64,000 nucleotides of DNA. It comes from DASSUW01 sp963774155. GTDB lineage: Bacteria; Actinomycetota; Thermoleophilia; Solirubrobacterales; Solirubrobacteraceae. The stretch covers positions 496,001 to 560,000 of the forward strand of contig CAVZDW010000010.1 in the NCBI GenBank assembly GCA_963774155.1, in the 5' to 3' direction. Below, in pieces: positions 9,901-17,739 of this stretch. Made by a program: the position numbers and the translations under genes. Every line of letters begins with the position of its first letter. Position 1 is the first letter of the stretch. The notes beneath the pieces are model-generated. The model was not told the origin of the DNA. It ran no database searches and saw only the letters and a program-made list of their open reading frames with translations.

Positions 9901-10500
9901 ACCGCGGAGGCCGTCGGCGAGCTCGGCGAGACCTGGGGGCTCGAGCTCACGCACGCCGAGGCCGACGACATCCGCAACCTCGTGAGCGCCTTCGCCACGT
10001 CAGCGCTGCGCGCGCGCCTGGCGGAGGCCCGCCGCACCCGCCGCGAGGCCCCGTTCGCCTTCACGCTCGAGCCGGAGGGCGGCGGCTCGCTGGTCATCGG
10101 CTTCATGGACGCCTTCGCGACCGAGCCCGACGGCTCAGTCCTGATCGTCGACTACAAGTCCGACCGCCTCGACGGCACCGAGCCGGCCGACCTCGTCGAC
10201 CGCGACTACGCCACCCAGCGCATCGTCTACGCGCTGGCCGCGCTGCGCGACGGCGCGCCGCGCGTGGAGGTGGCGTACTGCTTCCTCGAGCGGCCCGGCG
10301 AGCCGGTCACGCAGGCCTTCCTCGCCGCCGACGAGCCCGCGCTCGCCGAGCAGCTCGCCGGCCTCGCTCGCGGGGTGCTCGAGGCGCGCTACGAGGTCAC
10401 GCCGAAGCCGCACCGCGACCTGTGCGGCGACTGCCCCGGCCGCGGTGCCCTCTGCTCGTGGCCCGAGGAGGTCACGCTGGCGCCTCAGGGCGCCTCGTAG
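6979..10500 (+). CDS. AddA-like UvrD/Rep-family helicase-nuclease
   Basis: Motor subunit of the resection complex, about 1173 aa from the ATG at 6979, which overlaps the previous stop as ATGA. A longer in-frame start at 6907 would lie inside the upstream gene. Visible parts are the Walker A AANAGSGKT (about residue 36), motif II DEFQDTN (about 342), TIHRAKGLEFP, and motif VI LFYVAMTRARERL (about 787). A C-terminal RecB-type nuclease contains GFMDAF...LIVDYKSDR (about 1046-1060). Cysteines in YARCGYRF and LCGDCPGRGALC could ligate a second Fe-S cluster; Bacillus AddA lacks one. The last 16 bases overlap convergently with the response regulator gene. Whether it belongs to AddA, AdnB or an intermediate lineage cannot be settled by eye. 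Confidence 0.88.
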   Translation: MTALAEPPSTEVAGVRFTPEQQAAVADRTGSALLAANAGSGKTAVMVERFVEAVLRDDVPVGSILALTFTEKAAGELKERVRRRFHALGEPEHAREAEAAWIGTIHGFCTRILRARPLAAGLDPRFTVLDEAAARRLAERAFETALEAWAGARGAPAVDLAAAYGPGLRDLLLAAYESLRSRGESHPRLPIPAARPLPDPAELAAAGRAAAAALAGADGKKVAAARAALEALVVPGEGAVPWPGELDVAKLVSGAKALEDDACVAYREAWEAYRGACADHHARAALILLDDLLDRFGTAYDAAKAGRAGVDFSDLELRVRDLLGEERSRQAWAERFELIMVDEFQDTNRLQLDVLESLERDNLFAVGDEFQSIYGFRHADVTIFRERRARLAADSVKRLERNFRSREELLDVLNAAFAPELGAAFAPLVAGTKPVEDGPLRLFDPDPVAAEPAVELLITDTRGWDEPELERSLGLAALVQQPWRRAEGRLVAQRLREEVEAGRRPGDIVVLVRATASLRLLEQALEEQGLPTYVVGGRGYWSQEQVRDGLAYLSALANPLDEQSLLAVLASPFCGVGSDALVLLAQAGRESGRGTWAALRDELPAGLAEGDRTRLTAFARLFAGERLRAERTPAETLLERAIVATGYDLAVLARSGGERRLANLRKLMRLAREYERAEGPDLRGFVAYAVTQNLIEAREGEAALESDGLDAVRLMTIHRAKGLEFPVVCVADLGRAAGGTRDRLLLGRDGSVGLRLAPIGGGEAIPALAWQRLADAEQRAEAEEERRLFYVAMTRARERLILSGGVDCEKLPDPRPGGPPIDWIGRAISGDLAAAVSAPERLVDRFWDDRRARVLCRVNAPATLGDVLPREALAPAGRSRAGAPGTALAAKPTVLPEPPARPRPAPQRLSYSALASYARCGYRFYLERVLRLPRVTPPPRPDEPEAVAGIDPRVRGSLVHRLLEGLDLARPEVPTAEAVGELGETWGLELTHAEADDIRNLVSAFATSALRARLAEARRTRREAPFAFTLEPEGGGSLVIGFMDAFATEPDGSVLIVDYKSDRLDGTEPADLVDRDYATQRIVYALAALRDGAPRVEVAYCFLERPGEPVTQAFLAADEPALAEQLAGLARGVLEARYEVTPKPHRDLCGDCPGRGALCSWPEEVTLAPQGAS

Positions 10501-11144
10501 CCGCCCTCGAACAGCCGGATCGCCGCGTCGCGGTCGGGCACGCGCAGCTTGCGCAGCACCGCCGCGATGTGGCTCCGCACGGTGGCGGGCGAGACGAACA
10601 GCCGCCGGGCGATCTCGTTCGTGGCCAGGCCCTGGCGCAGGAAGTCGAGCACCTGCCACTCGCGGCTCGTGAGCTGCGCTCCGGGCCCGTTGCCGAGCAG
10701 CGACCGCCGCCGCGGCGCGCTGTCGCGGAACTCCTCGACGAGCCGGACCACGAGCTCGGGGGGCAGCGCCACGCGGCCTTCGAGGACTCCCGCGAGCTCG
10801 TCGCCGATCGCCTCGAACGGCATGTCCTTCAGCAGGTAGCCCGCGGCGCCGGCGCGCAGCGCGGCGAACAGGTCCTCGTCGCTGCGCGAGACCGTCAGCA
10901 TCACCGCCCGCGTGCCGGGAAGGCGCGCCGTGATCTCCCACGCCGCCGCGGCGCCGCTGCCGGGCATCCGCATGTCGAGCAGCGCGACGTCGGGCCGCTC
11001 GCGAAGGGCGGCCTGGATCGCCTCCGGCGCGTCTCCGGCCAGCGCGACGACGGTGAAGCGCGGGTCCGCGTCGATGGCGGCGCGGACGTCCTCCCGTGTC
11101 GGCGCGTGATCGTCGGCGACGAGCACCCGCGACGGGACGGTCAT
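10485..11144 (-). CDS. NarL/FixJ-type response regulator
   Basis: Cytoplasmic transcription regulator of 219 aa. The N-terminal receiver has the acidic pocket VADDHAP and the phospho-acceptor Asp in DVALLDMRMPG; the conserved Lys is in GYLLKDMP. The C-terminal LuxR-type helix-turn-helix reads LTSREWQVLDFLRQGLATNEIARRLFVSPATVRSHI. The ATG overlaps the stop of the upstream histidine kinase gene (ATGA), so the two form one transcription unit and presumably a cognate pair. The 3' end overlaps the helicase gene on the other strand by 16 bases. Regulated targets are unknown. Confidence 0.93.
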   Translation of the reverse strand: MTVPSRVLVADDHAPTREDVRAAIDADPRFTVVALAGDAPEAIQAALRERPDVALLDMRMPGSGAAAAWEITARLPGTRAVMLTVSRSDEDLFAALRAGAAGYLLKDMPFEAIGDELAGVLEGRVALPPELVVRLVEEFRDSAPRRRSLLGNGPGAQLTSREWQVLDFLRQGLATNEIARRLFVSPATVRSHIAAVLRKLRVPDRDAAIRLFEGGYEAP

Positions 11145-12559
11145 CGAAGCTCCACAGCCACCTCGGTCCCGGCGCCCGGTCCCGACCGGACGCTCAGCTC
11201 GGCTCCGAGCAGCTCGGCGCGCTCGCGCATGCCCCCCAGCCCGAAGCCCGTGGTGTCTGCCGTGACGTCGAAGCCGTGCCCGTCGTCGATCACCCGCAGC
11301 CGCAGCGGCTCCGTGGAGAGGTCGACGTGCACGAGCGTCGCGTTGCCGTGGCGCGCGTTGGCCACCGCCTCGCCGAGGATCCTCGCCAGCGCGTCGCTGA
11401 CGTCCGGGCCGACGCTGGCCGAGCCCGAGTACGAGAAGGTCACGGCCACGCCGGTGCGGGCGGCGATCACCGCGGCGTGGCGGCCGAGGACGCGCTCCAA
11501 GGGCTCGTCGGGGGCGCGCGCCAGGTGCTCGATCGCCCAGCGGGAGTCGAGTAGCGCGCGGTCGGCCGCCACCACGATGTCCTCGGCGTCCGCCTGGCCG
11601 GCCATGCGCACCGCGCGACGGCGGATGAAGGCCAGCTCCTGCGCGACGCCGTCGTGCAGATCGCGCGCGATGCGCCGCCGCTCGCGGGCCGCCGCTCGGG
11701 CCGCCAGCGAGGTCGCCACCTCGAGCACCGCCGCCCACATGAGCACGACGCAGAACAGCAGCCGCAGCACGTCGCCGAGGTGGACCCAGTCGTGCCCGGG
11801 CGGCGGCAGCAGCGCGTAGTGGAGCATCGAGAAGGCGAAGAAGAGGACGGCGAGGCCGAGGCGGCGGGCGAACAGCTCGTCGGAGCGGACGCCGCGCCCG
11901 GCGAGCCCGACCGCGGCGACCGCGAGGATCAGCGCCATCGTGAGCTGCAGGGCCATCGCGGACAGCGGCTGCTGGAGCAGCGCGCGGGCCAGGTCGGTTC
12001 CCTCGGCGGGCTGGGGATGGGCGCGCCAGGCGTCGAGCACGAGCTCGATCGGCACCGCTGCGGCGAGCAGCCCCGCGGCGGCCACGAGGACCATGCCGAA
12101 GGCCGCGCGGGCGGGGGCCGCCAGCAGCCGTGCCGGGGCGAAGGCGCCGACCGCCACGAGCAGCGACCCCACGAGCATCCCGGTGAGGCTGACGATGCCG
12201 CGCGGGCCCCCTCCGGGCTCGATCGCCAGCATCGCGGCCAGGGCCGCGCTGGTCAGCGCGATCACGGCCAGTCCCGAGGCCATGATCAGCCGATCCAGTC
12301 GCGGGCCGTCGCGCCAGCCGCGGACCACGATCGCCGTGGCCAGCAGCCCGATGAGCGCCGTCCCGGTCTCGAGGGCCACGTGCAGCGACGGCGCCGGGTA
12401 CGCGAACTGCAGCGGCGGCGCGAGCGGCACGGCGAGCGTCACGAGCACGGCGGCGCACGCGGCGGCGGCGAACCCCAGCCAGGGGCGCGCCAGACGCGGC
12501 CGTCGAGGAGTGGGACCGGTGAAACCGGCCCACGGCACAGGACGTGCGGCCGCGCTCAA
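11141..12559 (-). CDS. Membrane sensor histidine kinase (HisKA_3 family)
   Basis: Sensor partner of the adjacent response regulator. Roughly the first 270 residues are hydrophobic, with about eight membrane segments and no obvious extracytoplasmic domain, so it may sense the membrane state. The dimerisation/phospho-acceptor motif is RRRIARDLHDGVAQELA. The ATPase domain has an N-box variant (EAVANARHGNA) and a G1 box DDGHGF followed by GFGLGGMRERA. This is the NarX/DesK-like type that pairs with LuxR-type regulators. The drawn start at 12559 is TTG. A GTG at 12538 would give 465 aa and is an equal candidate, since neither has a good Shine-Dalgarno sequence. Confidence 0.9.
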   Translation of the reverse strand: MSAAARPVPWAGFTGPTPRRPRLARPWLGFAAAACAAVLVTLAVPLAPPLQFAYPAPSLHVALETGTALIGLLATAIVVRGWRDGPRLDRLIMASGLAVIALTSAALAAMLAIEPGGGPRGIVSLTGMLVGSLLVAVGAFAPARLLAAPARAAFGMVLVAAAGLLAAAVPIELVLDAWRAHPQPAEGTDLARALLQQPLSAMALQLTMALILAVAAVGLAGRGVRSDELFARRLGLAVLFFAFSMLHYALLPPPGHDWVHLGDVLRLLFCVVLMWAAVLEVATSLAARAAARERRRIARDLHDGVAQELAFIRRRAVRMAGQADAEDIVVAADRALLDSRWAIEHLARAPDEPLERVLGRHAAVIAARTGVAVTFSYSGSASVGPDVSDALARILGEAVANARHGNATLVHVDLSTEPLRLRVIDDGHGFDVTADTTGFGLGGMRERAELLGAELSVRSGPGAGTEVAVELR

Positions 12560-12751
12560 CGCGGCGTTTCCGGTCGCTCGGTACCGGTGGTGCTGGTCGC
12601 CTTACTCACCCTCTACTCCCCTCGGACGGGGCTTGTGGCCCTCCGAAGATGCGCGGCGCTTGTGGCCCGCGCACGGACGCTGACGTGTTCTACCGGACAG
12701 ACGACGTAAGTGGCAAGCATTTCCGACACAACTACCGCTCGCCGGTGGGTC
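12560..12751 (-). promoter_or_regulatory. Upstream region of the two-component operon with an 11-bp direct repeat
   Basis: This 192-base gap lies between the YihY-family gene and the kinase start. It contains the direct repeat GCTTGTGGCCC at 12631-12641 and 12658-12668, 27 bases apart centre to centre. That spacing suits two protomers bound on nearly the same DNA face. No confident -35/-10 pair was seen. It may be an operator for the adjacent LuxR-type regulator; that is inference. Confidence 0.3.
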
Positions 12752-13663
12752 TCAGGCTTCCGCCGCGTCCTTGGGCGGAAGGACGGGGCCGTCGTAGCCG
12801 GGCGGCAGATGCGGGGCGCGCCGCTGGTCCACGGTCGCGTTGAGCTCGGCTCCGAAGAGCAGCACCAGGTTGGTCAGCCACAGCCAAATGAGCAGGATCA
12901 CGACAGCCGCGAACGCGCCGTAGGTGGCCGCGTACGAGGAGAACGTCGAGACGTAGAGGAAGAAGCCGGCCGAGGCGACGATCCACGCCACGACTCCGAC
13001 GATCGCGCCGGGGGTGATGTACTGCCAGTGCCGGACCTCGACGTTCGGCGCGGCGTAGTAGAGGACGGCGTAGACGAGCATCGCCGAGAGCAACGCCGCG
13101 GGCCAGCGCGCGATCCGCCAGACCTCGACCGCCGTGTCGCCGAGGCCGATGTAGCCCAGCACGTCGCCGGCCAGCCCGCCGCCGAGGAACAAGAGCACGC
13201 ACGTCACGAGCACGAGGGCCATGAGCACGACGGTCCACAGCAGGTTCTGGAGCTTGTGCTTGACGAAGCCGCGGCCCTCGTCGACGCGCCAGACGCGGTT
13301 GAGCGCGGCTCCGGCGGCCCCGAAGGCGCCCGAGGCGCCGTAGAGGGCGGTGACGAGGCCCAGCACCAGGGCCGTGACCGCGGTCCCCCGCTCCGACTGG
13401 GCCGACTCCAGGGCGCTGGTGACGGCGTCGATGGTCTCTCGCGGCGCCCCCGCGTCCTTGAGGTAGGTCGCGGCGTCGGTGATCAGTCCCTCCTGGCCGA
13501 AGACGCCGAGTACCGAGACGCCGACGAGCAGCGCCGGGAACAGCGACAGCAGCGAGTAGTACGTGAGCGCGGCCGCCCACTGGGTCATCTGGTCCTTCTG
13601 GAACCGGCCGAAGGCGATCTTGAAGTCCCGGACCTCGAGCGCGGGTCCGGGCCGTCCGGTCAT
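12752..13663 (-). CDS. YihY/BrkB family inner-membrane protein
   Basis: Integral membrane protein of 303 aa. The family signature opens with QWAAALTYYSLLSLFPALL, followed by about six membrane segments (about residues 28-50, 100-120, 143-170, 188-205, 218-240 and 252-275). The C-terminal tail is charged and proline-rich. Earlier names such as ribonuclease BN are not supported for this family; the true role is unknown. The start at 13663 overlaps the stop of the upstream ANTAR regulator as ATGA, so the two are co-expressed. Longer upstream frames here run through that neighbour and are not real. Confidence 0.88.
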   Translation of the reverse strand: MTGRPGPALEVRDFKIAFGRFQKDQMTQWAAALTYYSLLSLFPALLVGVSVLGVFGQEGLITDAATYLKDAGAPRETIDAVTSALESAQSERGTAVTALVLGLVTALYGASGAFGAAGAALNRVWRVDEGRGFVKHKLQNLLWTVVLMALVLVTCVLLFLGGGLAGDVLGYIGLGDTAVEVWRIARWPAALLSAMLVYAVLYYAAPNVEVRHWQYITPGAIVGVVAWIVASAGFFLYVSTFSSYAATYGAFAAVVILLIWLWLTNLVLLFGAELNATVDQRRAPHLPPGYDGPVLPPKDAAEA

Positions 13664-14280
13664 GGCCGCTTGGGAAGGAGCGAGTGCCCGTCGAGCACGG
13701 CCTGGGCGACGTCGACGACGCGACGACCGGTGGTGCGCGCGTGATCGCGGAGCATCTCGAACGCCTCGCGCTCGCTCACCCCGTGGCGCTCCATGAGGAT
13801 GCCCTTGGCACGCTCGATCTGCCCGCGCCGCTCCAAGGCGCTCTCCAGCTGGTCGACCTTCTCGTGCAGCCGCGCGGCCTCGCGGTAGCGGCGGATGGCG
13901 ACCTCGATCGCGCCCTGGACCGATTCCGGGTCTCCCGACTCGACGTAGGCGGCGATGCCGCGCTCGGCCGCGCGCGAGAGGAAGTCGACGTTGGCGTCCG
14001 GGAGCTGGGCGATCACGGGCCCCGACGCGTACTCGACCGCCTCGCCGATCAGGGCCAGGGCGTGGTCGTCGTCCTCGTGGACCACCACGATCGCGACCTG
14101 CGGGTCCTCCTTGACGATCAGGTCGACGGCCTCCATGACCGAGACGGCGTACGGGACCACCTCGTGGCCGAGGCCCGCGAGCGTGTCGTGGAGTCCGCGC
14201 AAGGCCTTCTCGTTCTCGTCCGCGATGAGCACGCGGAGGTTGGTCTCCTTCACGGATGTGGGGGTGCGCGGTGAGCTCAT
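13660..14280 (-). CDS. Response regulator with C-terminal ANTAR RNA-binding domain
   Basis: Cytoplasmic regulator, 206 aa. Residues ~14-120 form a receiver-like domain (LRVLIADENEKAL...), but the usual phospho-acceptor position reads VAIVVVHEDDDHA, so phosphorylation is uncertain. A coiled coil (about 132-152) leads into the ANTAR domain, whose core is RGQIERAKGILMERHGVSEREAFEMLRDHAR. ANTAR proteins bind dual-hairpin RNA and act by antitermination. The ATG is preceded by GAGGAAGGG, a good ribosome site. The first gene of the SigB-family neighbour is divergent, so the intervening bases may serve both. It is coupled to the YihY-family gene by an ATGA overlap. Confidence 0.9.
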   Translation of the reverse strand: MSSPRTPTSVKETNLRVLIADENEKALRGLHDTLAGLGHEVVPYAVSVMEAVDLIVKEDPQVAIVVVHEDDDHALALIGEAVEYASGPVIAQLPDANVDFLSRAAERGIAAYVESGDPESVQGAIEVAIRRYREAARLHEKVDQLESALERRGQIERAKGILMERHGVSEREAFEMLRDHARTTGRRVVDVAQAVLDGHSLLPKRP

Positions 14281-14387
14281 CGCCAGCCCTTCCTCGTACT
14301 ACACTCATGGCACCGCGGCCCAGAGACCTGCCGCGTCGACTTCGCGCCCGAGACCCCGGCGCTCAAAGCACGGCAATCGGGGAAGGC

Positions 14388-15215
14388 GTGAAGACGACCG
14401 ATCATCTTCCGGGGGACGGGGGTTCTGGCGCAGCATATCCGCGTGCTGCCGAGGACAAGGGCGCGCGGACCCGCGAGGACCGGCGGTTGCTCGAGCGGTA
14501 TCACCGCCACGGCGACCCGGCCGCCCGCGAGGCGTTGGTGCAGCGGTTCCTGCCGCTGGCCCGCCAGCTCGCGCGCCGCTACCAGCGCGGCGGCGAGCCG
14601 CTCGACGACCTCATCCAGGTCGCCTCGCTCGGTTTGCTCAAGGCGATCGACCGCTTCGAGCCCGACCGGCCGACGGCCTTCTCGTCGTTCGCCGTGCCGA
14701 CGATCCTGGGCGAGCTCAAGCGCCACTTCCGCGATCGCGGCTGGTCCGTGCGCGTCCCGCGCGACCTGCAGGAGATGGCCGTGCGCGTGGAGCGCGTCAC
14801 CGAGGAGCTGCAGCTCCAGCTCGGCCGCGCGCCGTCGCCGGGGGAGATCGGCACGCACATCGGCGCCACGACCGAGCAGGTGCTCGAGGCCCGCGAGGCC
14901 GCCGGCGCCTACCGCGCCGTCTCGCTCGACCGTCCGCGCGACGACGACGAGGAGGGCGAGGGGATGGCCGATTCCATGGGGATCGACGACCCCGGCTTCG
15001 GCCTGGCGGAGGACGCCGCGACGGTCGAGCGCCTGATGGGCGTGCTCAACGACCGCGAGCGCGAGGTGCTGCGCCTGCGCTTCGCCGAGGACCTCACGCA
15101 GTCCGAGATCGGTGCCCGCGTCGGCGTCTCGCAGATGCACGTATCGCGCCTCATCCGGCAAGCCGTGGAGCGCCTGCGAGACGCCGCCGCGGAGTCGCAG
15201 GACCACGCGGCGTGA
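14388..15215 (+). CDS. RNA polymerase sigma factor, SigB/SigF/SigG subfamily (first copy)
   Basis: General-stress type sigma factor. Region 2 contains EPLDDLIQVASLGLLKAIDRFEP and FSSFAVPTILGELKRHFRD. Region 3 follows from RDLQEMAVRVERVTEEL. Region 4 is LNDREREVLRLRF...LTQSEIGARVGVSQMHVSRLI, with the recognition helix. Start is uncertain: GTG at 14388 is preceded closely by GGGGAAGG and gives 275 aa; ATG at 14307 gives a 302-aa protein whose extra residues are arginine-rich and unlikely. The promoter region is shared with the divergent ANTAR gene; a TACACT hexamer at about 14300 could be a -10. Activity is expected to be controlled by the RsbW-like kinases elsewhere in the window. Confidence 0.9.
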   Translation: MKTTDHLPGDGGSGAAYPRAAEDKGARTREDRRLLERYHRHGDPAAREALVQRFLPLARQLARRYQRGGEPLDDLIQVASLGLLKAIDRFEPDRPTAFSSFAVPTILGELKRHFRDRGWSVRVPRDLQEMAVRVERVTEELQLQLGRAPSPGEIGTHIGATTEQVLEAREAAGAYRAVSLDRPRDDDEEGEGMADSMGIDDPGFGLAEDAATVERLMGVLNDREREVLRLRFAEDLTQSEIGARVGVSQMHVSRLIRQAVERLRDAAAESQDHAA

Positions 15216-15247
15216 CCGCGCTTGCCGAAGCGGGGTACGATCGCCGC

Positions 15248-15580
15248 ATGGAGCACTGGGATCTGCGGTCGCTCGACGTGGAGCCGCACCACCCGCGCAT
15301 CCTGCATTCGGCTCGCGGCGAGGCCCGCTCGATCGCGATCACCTTGCCCGAGGGCGAGGAGCTGCAGGAGCACGAGGTCCACGAGCGCGCGTACCTCATC
15401 GTCATCGACGGTGAGGTCCAGGTCCGCGATGGAGGAGACTCCTCCGTCACCGGCGGCGCGGGATTCGCCGCCGTGTTCGATCCGCACGAACGCCACGAGG
15501 TCCGCGCGACGAGGGACGCACGGCTCTTGCTGGTACTGGCGCCATGGCCGGGGGATGGTCACCCGGGAGCTCGCGACTAA
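15248..15580 (+). CDS. Small cupin-fold protein
   Basis: A 110-aa single-domain cupin. The pattern is EGEELQEHEVHERAYLIVIDGEVQV, a cupin motif 1 with His/Glu metal ligands, followed by AAVFDPHERHEVRA, a motif 2-like stretch with further histidines. It probably binds a metal or small molecule, but the substrate cannot be named. It starts about 30 bases after the sigma factor and ends just before an ABC ATPase gene, so it could be in the same transcript. A longer in-frame extension upstream runs through the sigma gene and is a shadow. Confidence 0.75.
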   Translation: MEHWDLRSLDVEPHHPRILHSARGEARSIAITLPEGEELQEHEVHERAYLIVIDGEVQVRDGGDSSVTGGAGFAAVFDPHERHEVRATRDARLLLVLAPWPGDGHPGARD

Positions 15581-15596
15581 AGGGGAGAGGTCTGCG

Positions 15597-16784
15597 ATGG
15601 CAGAGATTCAGTTCAAGCAGATCACGAAGCGGTATCCGGACGGCTTCGAGGCCGTCAAGGCGATCGACCTCGACATCGGCGACGGGGAGTTCATGATCCT
15701 CGTCGGTCCGTCCGGCTGTGGGAAGTCCACCGCCCTGCGGATGATCGCCGGGCTCGAGGACATCACCGAGGGTGATCTGATCATCGGCGGCGAGCGGGTC
15801 AACGACCTCGCGCCGCGCGATCGCGACATCGCGATGGTGTTCCAGAACTACGCGCTCTATCCGCACATGACGGTGCGCGACAACATGGGCTTCGCGCTCA
15901 AGCTGGCGAAGACCGAGAAGTCGGAGATCGACCGCCAGGTCACCGAGGCGGCGCGGATCCTCGACCTCGAGCAGCACCTCGAGCGCAAGCCGGCCAACCT
16001 GTCCGGCGGCCAGCGCCAGCGCGTGGCCATGGGCCGCGCCATCGTGCGCGACCCGAAGGCGTTCCTCATGGACGAGCCGCTGTCCAACCTCGACGCGAAG
16101 CTGCGCGTGCAGATGCGCACCGAGGTGGCCCGCATCCAGAAGCGCCTGGGGACGACGATGGTCTACGTCACCCACGACCAGACCGAGGCCATGACGCTCG
16201 GCGACCGCGTCGCCGTCATGCGCGCGGGGCTCATCCAGCAGGTCGACACGCCGGCCGTCCTCTACGAGGATCCGGCGAACCTGTTCGTGGCCGGCTTCAT
16301 CGGCTCGCCGTCGATGAACTTCCTGCCGGGCCGGCTCGAGTCCGGGGCGGTCAAGACGCCGATCGGCGACATCCCGCTCAGCGACAAGCTGCGCCAGTCG
16401 GTCGAGGGCAGCGACAGCGCGGCCACGCGCGAGGTGATCGTGGGCGTGCGGCCCGAGCACTTCGAGGACGCGTCCGTCGAGGACTCGACGCATGCGGACC
16501 GCGTGAAGTTCCGCACGAAGGTCGACGTCGTCGAGTCGATGGGCTCCGAGCTGTACGTCTACTTCGACGTCAAGGGCGACGAGATCCACGTCGCCGAGCT
16601 CGACGAGCTGGCCAAGGACGCGGGCATGGAGGATCTCCCCAGCCACGGCGATGGCCAGCAGGTCGTCGCCCGCCTCTCGGCCGAGAGCAAGGCAAGCCCC
16701 GGCGGCGATGTCGAGCTCACGATCGACACCACCCAGATCAAGCTGTTCGCGGCCGACACCGGAAAGCGCCTCGGCGGCGCCTAG
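15597..16784 (+). CDS. ABC transporter ATP-binding protein, UgpC/MsmK/MalK type
   Basis: ATPase of a carbohydrate-type importer, 395 aa. Walker A is GPSGCGKST, the Q-loop is VFQNYALYPHM, the signature is LSGGQRQRVAMGRA and Walker B is AFLMDEPLSNLDA, with an H-loop in YVTHDQTEAM. The ~130-residue C-terminal region has OB-fold features of MalK/UgpC proteins (VGVRPEHF, about residue 282). No permease or solute-binding gene is adjacent. The ATG at 15597 has AGGGGAGAGG upstream. Such orphan MsmK-like ATPases can energise several unlinked sugar importers; that role is inferred. A strong hairpin follows at 16796. Confidence 0.92.
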   Translation: MAEIQFKQITKRYPDGFEAVKAIDLDIGDGEFMILVGPSGCGKSTALRMIAGLEDITEGDLIIGGERVNDLAPRDRDIAMVFQNYALYPHMTVRDNMGFALKLAKTEKSEIDRQVTEAARILDLEQHLERKPANLSGGQRQRVAMGRAIVRDPKAFLMDEPLSNLDAKLRVQMRTEVARIQKRLGTTMVYVTHDQTEAMTLGDRVAVMRAGLIQQVDTPAVLYEDPANLFVAGFIGSPSMNFLPGRLESGAVKTPIGDIPLSDKLRQSVEGSDSAATREVIVGVRPEHFEDASVEDSTHADRVKFRTKVDVVESMGSELYVYFDVKGDEIHVAELDELAKDAGMEDLPSHGDGQQVVARLSAESKASPGGDVELTIDTTQIKLFAADTGKRLGGA

Positions 16785-16795
16785 ACGCTCGGACA

Positions 16796-16828
16796 CGGCC
16801 CCGCGCGGCTTCACAGCCGGCGGGGCCG
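16796..16828. terminator. Bidirectional hairpin between convergent genes
   Basis: A 9-bp arm CGGCCCCGC pairs with GCGGGGCCG. Inside it CGGCT pairs with AGCCG around a TCAC loop. The hairpin separates the ABC ATPase end from the convergent ParB-like gene end, 12 bases after the former's stop. No T-tract follows, as is common in high-GC actinobacteria. Confidence 0.6.
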
Positions 16829-16829
16829 G

Positions 16830-17726
16830 TCAGCTCGGCGGGCGGCGGCGGGACTGGCGCGGCGGCGTGCGCCTGCGCCGCCGCCGGCGGCGCTCCTCGC
16901 GCCTGAGGCTCTCGAGCACCTCGTCGCTCCACTCGTGCGTGCGCAGGACGCGGTAGCGATCGGCGGCGACCCGCAGGTACGCCTCGGTCTCCGTCTCGTC
17001 GGAGCCGATCAGGTCGCCCGCCTTGAGCAGCTCGACGACCGGCTCGTACTCCTCGGCGAACCAGTGCTGGGCGACCTCGGGGCGGTCCATGTACGTCCCG
17101 CGGTGCTGCATGGCGCGGAAGCCCCACGCCTCGATCGCCTCGCTCAACACGCCGAAGTCCCACGGGTCGCTGAGCTGGATCCGGCGCCGCCACTCGACCG
17201 GGAGCGGCACGCGCTCGCGGAACAGCCGCTCGTGGTCCTTGAGCGGGAGGTCCGAGACGAGCGTCTCCTCGCCCAGCCGCACGCGCGTGGTGACCTCGAC
17301 CACGTAGGCGTCGATGTCGGCGCGGCCGAGCGACTTGGCGACCGACACGCGATGGTGGCCGTCGCGGATGAAGTAGAGATCGCCGATCTTGAAGAGCGAG
17401 ACCGGCGGGAGCGCCTCGCCGCGGCGCTGGGCGGCCGCGATGCGCTCCCAGCGGCTGCGCAGCCGCGCCGAGGTCGGGCGCAGGCCGCGGTCGAAGTCCA
17501 CGCTGCGGTCGACGGTGCCGACGATCGCGTCGACCGGGACCACCTGGAGCCCGAGGTCGTGCTGCCCGGTGCGTCCGAGCGCCTCCACGACCTCCTCGAA
17601 GGGCAGCATGAGCGCGACGTCGTCCGGCTCGCGCCGCAGCCGGCGCCCGATGTCGGCGAGCAGGCGCGACCGCCGGGCGCGGGAGAAGTCAGACTGGGCG
17701 TCGGACTCCGGGAAACCGCTGCTCAC
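16830..17726 (-). CDS. ParB/sulfiredoxin-fold N-terminal domain protein
   Basis: About 298 aa from the GTG at 17726. A longer start at 17807 would overlap the upstream STAS gene by 68 bases and is less likely. The ParB-like domain is centred on PPVSLFKIGDLYFIRDGHHRVSVAKSLGRADIDAYV, with the RDGHHRV motif typical of ParB/Srx-like nucleotide-binding folds. The C-terminus ends in a run of arginines, possibly nucleic-acid binding. No ParA is adjacent and there are no parS-like repeats, so a role in chromosome partition is unlikely. It sits immediately downstream of an anti-sigma antagonist gene in the same direction and may belong to the same stress unit. Confidence 0.7.
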   Translation of the reverse strand: MSSGFPESDAQSDFSRARRSRLLADIGRRLRREPDDVALMLPFEEVVEALGRTGQHDLGLQVVPVDAIVGTVDRSVDFDRGLRPTSARLRSRWERIAAAQRRGEALPPVSLFKIGDLYFIRDGHHRVSVAKSLGRADIDAYVVEVTTRVRLGEETLVSDLPLKDHERLFRERVPLPVEWRRRIQLSDPWDFGVLSEAIEAWGFRAMQHRGTYMDRPEVAQHWFAEEYEPVVELLKAGDLIGSDETETEAYLRVAADRYRVLRTHEWSDEVLESLRREERRRRRRRRTPPRQSRRRPPS

Positions 17727-17739
17727 CCGAGGCGGTGCC

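Noticed and set aside
12752..13663. Ribonuclease BN annotation for the YihY-family protein
   Set aside because: That name came from an early misassignment; the sequence is a polytopic membrane protein without nuclease residues.
16830..17726. Chromosome-partition ParB and a nearby replication origin
   Set aside because: No ParA, parS, DnaA boxes or rep genes; the protein has only the N-terminal ParB-like fold.
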